From assembly GCA_947683625.1 (NCBI GenBank), contig CANTUR010000341.1, forward strand, positions 744,001-808,000: a stretch of 64,000 nt of DNA. Direction: 5' to 3'. The notes under the pieces are model-generated. The model was not told the origin of the DNA. It did no database searches and saw only the letters and a program-made list of their open reading frames with translations. The DNA is from Mallotus nudiflorus. Taxonomy: Eukaryota; Streptophyta; Magnoliopsida; Malpighiales; Euphorbiaceae. Positions 1 to 8,693 of this stretch are shown in pieces (position 1 is the stretch's first letter; every line of letters begins with the position of its first letter). The translations under genes and the position numbers were made by a program.

Positions 1-1191
1 CCAAAAATGCCCTTTAAGTATTAAAATATAGTAATTTAAAACATTAAAACACCAAAAATAATTATTTTTCCGATAATTACATAAAAACCCTAATAATAAT
101 ATAATATTATTAAAAATTGACATTTCTCGATAATTCCACAAATATTAATAAATATTCATTTTATAAATCCAAATTACTTAATTAGTTCAAAAATAAATTC
201 AAAATTTATAAAAATTCATTTATTTACAAAAATAGTATATTATATATAATTTAAAAATAATTTTTGAAAAATAGTATTAATTAGTTAAAATTAGTAATTA
301 ATTTATAAAAATCATTTTAATACCTCAAATAATTATTAAAACCAATTAAATTTAATATTTAACCAAAATCATCACAAAATTATCAAAATACCCCTAATAT
401 ACAAAAATACACATAAAAAACTGATAATAGTAAAAAATTCAATAAAAATTATATAAATACTCAAAAATTATTTTCTCAACATATTATTCACTAAAATCAA
501 CAAATATACTTAATGAACTAATAATTACTAACAAAATATATATTTAACCTAAATTTCTAAAAATAACATAAACTAAAAAAAATTGTAAAAATCACACAAA
601 ATACACAAAAATTATAAATTAAATTCTAAAATTTCCATTAACCACCAGAAATCACAATTTCATAATTTGTTTAATTAATTTACGAAAATAATAAAATAAT
701 AAAAAAAATTAACAAAAATCAAAATAATTCCCAAAAATTACATAAAAATTCTAGGATGTAGATTAAGTTAAGGGGAACAACTTTTATGAAGGAACTAAGC
801 TTGAATGAAGCAAGAATTATTGAAAAAAAAATCAAAAACCCTCAAATGGCCGAAAATGAAAAAGAGTTCAAAACCCGACCAAATTGCATTTTCAAGCTAC
901 AAGAAGCTTGGAATCCTCCTCTATGAAGTTTTTGGAGTCCAAAGGCACTGAAATCATCAATTTTGGTGGCCGAAAATGACTTGAACAGAGGAAGGAAAAT
1001 AATTCGGGTTTTCCGGCTTCACAGGCTTCGAACAGCGCTAGAGAAGACGACTGGCGATGGTTGGGCTGGCTATCTGGCAGTGTAAGACACGGAGGCACTC
1101 TGATGGAGGAAGAAATGGATGGCAGCAAGGGAGGAGGGCGATGATCGGGGAAGAGAAGAAAAAATAAAAGGGGAGGGTGTTTTTTTGTTTT

Positions 1192-1229
<38 letters not shown>

Positions 1230-1318
1230 ACTTTATAATAAAATATAATAAACTTTATAATATATGACTCAACAAAATTCACATACTATAAATTTAATAC
1301 ACACACACACACACATAA
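1..1318 (-). mobile_element. Incomplete Tekay-like LTR, cut by the window edge
   Basis: The segment resembles the middle of the minus-oriented Tekay LTRs in this window: an AT-rich stretch with the recurring run around an ATTAGTTAAAA core (280-292), then a 'gtagattaag' stretch and 'ggaacaac' (757-781), then a GC-richer block (900-1145) and a simple repeat. Its 892-1128 part aligns in character with 51,590-51,700 of a plus-oriented LTR. The terminal ATATTACA end is not seen before the next element starts at 1319, so the right end is missing too. There is no protein-coding content. Assignment is by visual similarity only. Confidence 0.55.
1194..1222. repeat. (TA)n microsatellite
   Basis: Uninterrupted alternating TA. 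A short (AC)n run follows at 1299-1315, directly before the LTR that starts at 1319. Confidence 0.95.
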
Positions 1319-2013
1319 TGAGGGTTGGCATCCAAGCCATACTTCTAAGATACCCAGACTATACGGCACTTGGGCTGTGCTTTCAATACACCAAGATTAA
1401 GCCTAGTGACTAAAGTTGGCACCCTCATGTCATTTTTATAGTACTGAGGTTTTGAGTATGTAAGCCTCACATCCTTACACTGAGCATCTAAGCCTTGTGC
1501 ATTAAGTCCAGTAGCTGAAGCTAGCACCCTTAGGTCGCTTCTATAGTACTGAGGATCGGCACTCATGCGGCACTTTTAATGCACCGAGCATCAAATCTCC
1601 AATGATGACTGGTTTCATCAGGTTATCTTCACACTGATGGGTTAATCCTTTACATATCCTTTCTTATTATATATTTTATGCACTCAAGTCCAGTTGGCAT
1701 TCCAATGACATTCATAGTCGATGATCTCAAGAAGACTCCCAAACGAAAAAGGAATACTCTCCTAATTGGCCTAGGACTCCTATTTAAATAAGAATCCTAC
1801 CCCTTTCAGGTTTAAGTATCACTACTATAAATAGGACCTCGTATCCCTTAATCTCATTCATTCTATTCTTTCATATTCTATTGCTCTCCTTTTCTCTATA
1901 TACTCTAACTTAGGCATTAGAGGGTTTGTGGGAATCTTTCCCACCTCTTACCTTACCCTTTTTTTTATCATTTACAAGATTCCAAACTCAAGAGTTCTGG
2001 AAACGAGTTATCA
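1319..2013 (+). mobile_element. Solo LTR of a second LTR-retrotransposon family
   Basis: It starts TGAGGGTTGG and ends GAGTTATCA. It is flanked by CATAA (1314-1318) and CATAT (2014-2018), a 5-bp target duplication with one mismatch. A TATA box sits two thirds of the way in, followed by a pyrimidine-rich stretch, so the element sense is plus. No primer-binding site follows the right end, hence solo. It contains two diverged copies of a module with 'tatagtactgagg' (about 1437-1450 and 1541-1554). The sequence is unlike the roughly 3-kb Tekay LTRs elsewhere. The family cannot be named from an LTR alone. Confidence 0.65.
1826..1835 (+). promoter_or_regulatory. TATA box of the 1319-2013 LTR
   Basis: TATAAATAGG is a close match to the plant TATA consensus. 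It lies inside the LTR, about 180 bp before its right end, where the U3/R boundary of such LTRs is expected. Confidence 0.6.
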
Positions 2014-2339
2014 CATATGTTTATGGTATTTTATTTATTTAATCATTTGCTTTTTTATTTTATTTTAGTTTGCTTTATGTTGATTTTAATTTTTTTTTGC
2101 TTTTTTTAATTAATTAACTAATATGGATTAATGACAATGGATTAAATTTAATATTTACTTAAATTTTAATTAGTATAGTAAAATTAGACTATATAGTATT
2201 TTTGAATGATTTCAATCAATTCTAAATTTGATTTAGTTTGATCTTATTTTATTTTATGTTTTATTTTAAGCAATTTTAATAAATTTCATAATTAATTATA
2301 AAATTGGTATATAATTCTAAAATCCTAATAAAATACTAA
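2014..2339. other. AT-rich spacer, nothing assigned
   Basis: T-rich sequence between the solo LTR and the presumed LINE 5' end. It has no coding frame, no terminal repeats and no clear similarity to the neighbouring LTRs. Confidence 0.5.
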
Positions 2340-2541
2340 TTATAAAAAACTCTCTCTGATATTGTCATTTAACAAATGGTCTATGTCTTGTTATCTAACA
2401 AGGTTTTATTCCTTCATTCCTTTTGACCTTGATATCTAATCGCTTTCTACTTTCTCTTCCTTGTTTATTAATATTCAAATTTCTTTCTTTTATTTATCTT
2501 TTTGTTATGATTTTGATTTATCCTCCATGGTTTTATCAAGT
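2340..2541 (+). mobile_element. LINE-1 piece 1: 5' UTR and start of ORF1
   Basis: The putative ORF1 start is ATG at 2527-2529, followed by GTTTTATCAAGT. Then the hAT element begins at 2542. Leaving out the hAT and one copy of its 8-bp target site, codon 5 (AGT, 2539-2541) is followed in frame by CAT GAA ACG at 19,844. The upstream pyrimidine-rich sequence is probably the LINE 5' UTR; its left boundary is uncertain. Confidence 0.65.
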
Positions 2542-3048
2542 TAGGGGTGTGTAGAAATTGACCGACATAAAAAATGCCACTCGAACCTAAACCAAAAAAT
2601 GGTAGCAGATCAAAAATCGAGGAAGGGAGAGGGTCAGTTTGGTGGAGGACCAATGATGATTTCGATTCTCGGGGATCGAATCATTTACTATATTAAAAAA
2701 GTCAAATCGCACAAAAACCTGAGGACTAATAATAATAATAATTTATGCATATGTCTAAAATGGTGACATTTTTATACCTAAACATAACCCTAAATACAAC
2801 CCTAAGGATAAATACATCCTAAACCTAAACCACCCCTCATTCACGCCTCCTTCATAGATTCTTAAGCCTTCCTTTTCTCTTAACCCTAGAAGTTGCCTCA
2901 CCCTTTCCTTTTCTTTGTTAACGAAATGTTGAAACCCTAGAGCCTTCCCTCTCCTTTCTTTCTTCTATTATGTTATCTTTATAATCATACCATGGCCTCA
3001 TCTTATCTTATGTCATTTACTCCTACATTTTATTCTCTTGATTAGTTA

Positions 3049-4279
3049 GTGTGGAAGCATGGTTCGAACCAAGTAGTACATGTTAGACGCATGGCACACA
3101 TACTAAACTTGATTGTATATAATGGGTTAAAAGATGTGACTATTTTTGTTAAACGAGTTAAAGATGTTGTTAGGTACATTATGAATTCACCAACTACGTT
3201 GAGAAAGTTTAAAGAATATAATATGCTCTTATTGGTATCTCTTATAAATTTGCCTTATCACTTTATGTGTCCACTAGGTGGAATTCCACTTATTTTATAT
3301 TGAAAACTACATGCCTTTATAAAAGAGCATTTAAGAAATTAGAGGAAAAAGAAATTTCCTTTAGGGGAGACTTAGGAGAAGTTCCAAATATTTTAGATTA
3401 GAAGGTTGTGAAAAAGTTTATTAACATGTTGAAACACTTTTATGAATTAACTATGAGAATTTTTAGTTCTCAATATGTGATTGCCACTTCTTTGTTTACT
3501 GAAATTTCTAATTTGCATTGCATTTTGAATGAGTGGCAGCAGTTTGTTAATAGTTTTATTAAGTTAATGGACATGAATATGAAAACAAAATTTGATAAGT
3601 ATTGGGGGAATCCAAAGAAAATGAACTTTCTAATTTTTTTGCCAACATTTTAGATCCTTTACTTAAATTAGAATATATGAAATTCTCATTCTCTCAATTG
3701 TATGGGGAGGTGAAAGGTGGAAGCCTATTTTCTATTGTCAAGTCTACTTTATATGAGTTATATAATGATTATGTTGCTATGTTTAAAAGTGGTTCTATAA
3801 GTGAAAATCAGTGTCGGACTAGCCTCTTAGTTGAAAATAGCCAATATAAATCTGTTGGGGATCAAAATATTAGAAAACTAACCTCGGTGTTAAAAGCAAA
3901 GTTTAAGAAGCAAAAGGTAAAGACTGGTGTGGGTGGAATTAAGCCTAATTTAGATATATATTTGAGTGAGGCAATAGTAGAGGAGGAAGGGAATTTTAAT
4001 GTGCTAAGGTGGTGGAAACTTAATTTAAAGAGATTCCCAACCCTCTCTAGATTGGCTTGTGATGTGTTGGTTGTCCTAATCTCCACTGTTGCTTCTGAGT
4101 CAGCTTTCAGCAGTGGCATTAGAGTCCTAGATGAATTTAGAAGTTCATTAACTCTTAAATTGGTAAAAGCATTAATATATACCCAAAATTGGCTTCAAAT
4201 AGCTTTAAAACCTATTTCAATTGAAGAGGCTATTAATGAGCTTAAAAACTATAAGAAGGGTCAATTTTTTTCTATATGA
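3049..4279 (+). pseudogene. hAT transposase remnant with C-terminal dimerisation domain
   Basis: Several plus-strand frames keep parts of a RICESLEEPER/Ac-like hAT transposase. At 3049-3300 the segment CAHILNLIV-like reads MAHILNLIVYNGLKD, followed by VRYIMNSPTTLRKFK. From 3408 to 3650 comes the DUF4413-type middle region. From 3602 to 4279, in a shifted frame, comes the hAT C-terminal domain with WWKLNLKRFPTLSRLACDVL, VASESAFSSGIRVLDEFRSS and LVKALIYTQNWL. The N-terminal BED finger and the first part of the catalytic domain are missing. Frameshifts and stops separate the parts, so no active enzyme is made. Confidence 0.85.
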
Positions 4280-4757
4280 CTACTATCTATGTAAATTCTA
4301 TTAGATTAATACTATCTAATAAATTTCTTTTACTTGTGTGCATATTTTCCCCTAGCTCTTATTGGCCCAAACTCTGAGTCATTCTGATTGCATGGAAGCA
4401 TGTCTTCCAACACACATAGTATATTTGCTCATCTTTCACTTATTGTTTGTTATGATTGATGTGCATATATATATGTCTGTCTATGCATATGCTTATTATT
4501 TATAACTGATAGTCAAAGTGACAAACACTTAATATTCACATCTCTTGGTCTGTGTTAAATGAGTAACATCTTTCGAGTTGTGTGCCTATGTTTTAATTTG
4601 GTGCCTCATTTTGTATTAATATCTTGTGACCAACCTTTAGATGCATGCAATATTGTTGCTGCACTATCTATTTGTGAGGCTATAATGAAATGCTTCCACC
4701 TATCATTTTTTTATGTTGAAAGGAATCCTTGTTGTGTTTCTTTGGTGACTAAGTTAT
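4280..4757 (+). other. hAT non-coding 3' part, left portion
   Basis: AT-rich sequence following the transposase remnant, up to the old LTR. It contains 'aaatgcttccacct' (4688-4701), which recurs near 19,102 in the other half of the hAT element. Confidence 0.5.
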
Positions 4758-5032
4758 TGTTATAACCCAATATTTTATAAATATTTAAATTAATTTCTAA
4801 GATTTATAGTGTTAATAATTATTTTATTAAATTATAATATTTAATTATTTTGTGAAATTACATTTGAATATTTAGTATTGAATATTATTATTTTTATTAT
4901 TTGTGAAATTAAATTAAATTCTAGTGTTAGTATTTGCTTTATTATTTCATTTCATTATTATTTCAAAATTAAAGTTTAATTTTATTTTTAATAATTATTT
5001 AGCTGAGTGATTTTATTAAATTAAATTAATTA

Positions 5033-5033
<1 letters not shown>

Positions 5034-5128
<95 letters not shown>
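5034..5128. repeat. (CA)n(TA)n compound microsatellite
   Basis: About 29 bp of CA followed by about 66 bp of TA, inside the old solo LTR. Confidence 0.95.
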
Positions 5129-5131
<3 letters not shown>

Positions 5132-5985
5132 GTGGTTAGAAATATTTAAGAAAGATATTATTATTTTATATAATTAAATCTTTGTCTTTTTTTAACTTTT
5201 GTTAAAAAAATAATAATAAATCAAAACGTCGAGTGCACTTGCCCCCCTCTCACTTCTTCTTCTTCCTCATATTTTTTCTTTCTTACACTGCAACCACCCA
5301 ACGCCACCACCGTCAACCACCACCTCAGGGTGTGAGGTTGATCTCTTTTGGAAACTCATCTTTCGAGCTTCTCAAATCTTCTAACCATTTCAAATTTCGA
5401 CTTTGGTAACTATCTTGTTTTTATATATTTTTATTTTTAGTATTTTGAGTTTTTGTTAGTTTAAACCTTTATTTTATTTTGTTAGCTATTGTCGCTTTGA
5501 GATTAATTGTTATAGAGGTTGTGAGGAAGCTAAATGTGATTTTTATTTATTTTTCTAAAAAAATTTTGAATTTCTGAGCTCGAGGTTTGTCACGACCCAA
5601 AACAGGGGCCATGACCGGCGCTAGGGAACGGGAATTCTTTCGAATCCGGAACCCGTAGCAAGCCTAAAAATAAAATAAAAATGCAATAATAACCATAAAA
5701 ATATATAATATGCAGCGGAAAATAAAAATCATAAATATTACAATATCATCCATATCAACTGGATTTAATTCAAATCTCATCACATCGCATATATAATCTC
5801 ATAAATGTATAATCTTTATACAAATCCAGTTTTAACATAATACATCTCTTTAAAATAAAGTACATAAAATCCAATACTGTAATTTACAGCTACTGCAGTG
5901 TCTAGATAAAATAAATAAGACTCAAGTAGACAATTTACATAAAGAAGCCGGGGCGGAAGAAATCCGGCGTATCGACCTGCTACTG

Positions 5986-6040
5986 AGGTCTGAGGAAGTT
6001 GACTCTCCTGAAAAATAGTCAACGGAGGGGAGTCAGACCT
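5986..6040 (-). other. Nested inverted repeat in the Tekay LTR
   Basis: Outer arms AGGTCTGA (5986-5993) and TCAGACCT (6033-6040) enclose inner arms GTTGACT (5998-6004) and AGTCAAC (6017-6023). Both arm pairs are perfect. The same block occurs in the 5' LTR at 14,058-14,112 and, with changes, in all Tekay-type LTRs of the window. Confidence 0.8.
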
Positions 6041-6305
6041 CACTGAGTGAATTACTATAGTATATATACATACACTCTAAGTGATAATGCAAACAGTCAA
6101 CAGTATATGAGTAATATGTATATATACAGGCAAGTTCATACAGATGCAGAAAAATCATTTTATATATTTTGTCTGAAAATCAACTTTTATGAAGGATCAC
6201 ATAGAACCCTAAAATATCGCAACCTCAGAAAAATAGTGTTAAACAACACTCTAGCCATACAGGCTCACTAATTCCAAATATATCCACTTAATCCATATGG
6301 ACAGT

Positions 6306-6405
6306 AGACTGGCCCCGAGACACTAAGTCAACCGAGCTCCAGCAGTCTGACTGCCAGTGTGATTGGCCCCGAGACACTTGGTCAACCGAGCTCCAGCAAT
6401 CACAC
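6306..6405 (-). other. Tandem pair of hairpins with similar loops and different stems
   Basis: Hairpin 1 has arms AGACTG (6306-6311) and CAGTCT (6343-6348). Hairpin 2 has arms GTGTGATTG (6357-6365) and CAATCACAC (6397-6405). Between the arms both carry nearly the same core, GGCCCCGAGACACT then GTCAACCGAGCTCCAG. The loops are alike and the stems are unrelated, yet each stem is self-complementary. Confidence 0.8.
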
Positions 6406-6489
6406 CCACAAACCACATCTCACACATCCAATAATCATAATCAAATCGATATCCACAAATAGTCAGTAATAAAGCCTAAATACTATAGG

Positions 6490-6534
6490 CGTACCGGTAC
6501 GTACTCGGTCCTAGTGCTGCCCACTAGGTAGCAC
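6490..6534 (-). other. Palindrome and hairpin in the Tekay LTR
   Basis: A perfect 12-bp palindrome CGTACCGGTACG (6490-6501) is followed by a 7-bp stem CCTAGTG/CACTAGG (6510-6528). The alternative stem GTGCT/AGCAC (6515-6534) competes with the latter. Confidence 0.75.
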
Positions 6535-7073
6535 GTTCTATTGATATCCTTCAGTAATAAATAATAAAACATTCATTCACAAATACATGATGCATGAATT
6601 TAAATAAATCAACAATATAAACCATATATATACCGAAAATATACCAAACATAAACCAGGTATATTTTGAGTATATATACGTCAAATAAATTCAATCAAAT
6701 CATGAATTAAACTAAAAATATATTTAAAAACATTTTAAATATATTTTATTAACAAAACATGTATATAATTTATTATATACCAAAAATATACTTGAATATA
6801 AATCATATTATTTATGCATATTCAGTCAAAATAAAACATGCATTTTCTAAATCATGCATCCTAAGCATATATATATAATATAGTAACTCACCTAATGCGC
6901 TCCACGAGACAGGTCCGACGGGCCTGGTCCACTAACCCTCGGTCTCGGCACAACTAAACAAGAAATAATTAATCGACATCAGAATAACCCTAACAGAAAT
7001 CCTAGAATTCAATCTAGAGTATCAAACACAGAATCGAAAATTAGGGTTCGACTGGATATCACGTTTTACGAGA

Positions 7074-7139
7074 ATTCTACCGAAAATCCGGCAGAACCTC
7101 CCCTGTAAAACGGACATCTCTCTACTCAAAAGAGTAGAG
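7074..7139 (-). other. Two adjacent inverted repeats in the Tekay LTR
   Basis: CTCTACTC-AAAA-GAGTAGAG (7120-7139) is a perfect 8-bp stem. Next to it TTCTACCG and CGGCAGAA (about 7075-7096) form a second stem with one G-U pair on the RNA level. The pair recurs in the other Tekay-type LTRs, for example near 36,565, 38,675 and 52,610. Confidence 0.75.
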
Positions 7140-8639
7140 CCGACCCTGCAAAGAAAATACACTTCAAAAATAAACACCACAATCAATCACAACCCCTCGG
7201 TCGGACTCCAGACTACAATCTGTCGACCGGGGTCCACAACACGGAATATATATTCAAATATATCAAAAATATCCTTAAATCATAAAAATACATTTCATAC
7301 GTAGAAATTACATAATAAATCTTGAAACACTATAAAAACCGATTAAAACTCATTTTATTTGAAAAACCGTATATTATATATATAATTGAAAATAATTCCC
7401 GAAAAATAGTTTTAATTAGTTAAAAATACCAAATAATTTGTAGAAATCATTTTTATACCTTAAATAAATATTAAAACCAATTAAATTACATTTTTAGACA
7501 ATTTAGGGTAAAATTACCAAAATACCCCTATATATATATATATACCTAAATTACTTCAAAAATTCACCAAAAATCATACACTTATCCAAAATTAATTTTC
7601 TCAACATATTTATCAATAATATCAATAATTAAACTCAATTAACCAATTAAATTCAAATAAAAACACAATTAACTTAATTTTACAAAATCACATAAACTTC
7701 AATAATTAAAAATAAATACTTAGAAATTCATAAAAATTCCAAATAAATTCCTATAATTCATTTCAACACCTAATTCAACCATAAACTCCAATTTCATAAT
7801 TTAAATAATTAATTTCCGAAAATTCGAAAATAATATTAAAATATTCAAAAATACCCAAAAATCCAAACAACCTCCAAAAATTCTACAAAAATTCATACAT
7901 GAAGATTAAGCTACCAGGAACAACATTTGTGAAGGAAGTTTCCATGAATCATCCAAATTGAAGCTCAAAAAAATCGAAAACCAAAAGTGGCCGAAATATT
8001 CAACTCAAAACCTAAGCAATTCTAGACCGTTTTAGCTCAAACAAAAGCTAGAATAACACTCACCGGAGCTCAAGGAGAAGATAGAGACCGGCGGTGTCGA
8101 AAACGGTGGCCGGAGGAGGGAGAAACCACGGTGGGAAGATGGGTGGTCCGGCGGTCACGCACGGGAAGAAAGAAAGAAGAAGAAGAAGAAAAAGAAAAAG
8201 AAAGAAAAGGAAAGAGAAAAGAAAAGAAAAAGAAAGAAAAAGGAAAAAAAAAAAAAATAATAATAATAAATTTTAATAATTTAATAATAAATAAAATAAT
8301 CAAATAATAATAAATAAATAATAAAATATTAGGGTAATAATAAACCCTAATTAAATATACACACACAGGCTTTATTTAATAATTTAAAAATATGTATGAG
8401 TTCATGCAAACCCGTAAATACATTTAAAATAATTAATAATACATTGTTTACGTGGAAATTTCCCCGAAAATGAAAGTCCCGGGAAAATTTTACGTAAAAT
8501 ACTGAAAATAATAGACAGTAATTAAAATAGGTTTAAAATACATATCAACTCATAAAAATATCGTATAAAATACAAAAATCACTGACACTGCATATCCCGG
8601 TACAGTGTAAAAATATTTTTAAAAACACGGGATATTACA

Positions 8640-8652
8640 GTCTTCCCCCCTT
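8640..8652 (-). other. Polypurine tract of the young Tekay element
   Basis: In element sense AAGGGGGGAAGAC directly precedes the 3' LTR, the priming site for plus-strand DNA synthesis. Confidence 0.9.
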
Positions 8653-8693
8653 ACAAGAATTCGTCCCCGAATTCTAAAAACAAGATTACAGAA

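Larger units (their letters stand above)
5588..8639 (-). repeat. 3' LTR of the young Tekay element
   Basis: On the plus strand it runs TGTCACGACCC...GGGATATTACA; in element sense TGTAATATCCC...GGGTCGTGACA. It has alternating AT-rich stretches and short GC-richer islands with inverted repeats and splice-like motifs, listed separately. A purine-rich tract (8160-8250) and a GC-rich block (8080-8160) mark the first third in element sense. Confidence 0.95.

Noticed and set aside
892..1128. 78-aa frame similar in its end to a frame at 51,376-51,762
   Set aside because: The similarity reflects LTR homology at the DNA level. Neither frame is conserved in other LTRs.
2770..2835. Run of CCCTAAA-like words suggesting interstitial telomere repeat
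   Set aside because: The units are imperfect and irregularly spaced inside the hAT end. AAACCCTAA words also recur in the LTRs without forming an array.
5816..6043. 75-aa frame repeated exactly at 13,888-14,115, and a 74-aa frame at 6047-6271 repeated at 14,119-14,343
   Set aside because: They are identical only because the two LTRs are nearly identical. The frames overlap the inverted-repeat blocks and are not kept in the diverged LTRs.
6306..6405. Repeat-spacer look of the tandem modules, as in a CRISPR array
   Set aside because: There are only two units, in a plant LTR, with arms that pair. No array or associated genes.
8094..8276. Lys/Arg-rich frame resembling a basic nuclear protein (also 16,164-16,382)
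   Set aside because: It is a translation of the purine-rich tract of the LTR; the reverse strand gives a Phe-rich frame of the same kind.
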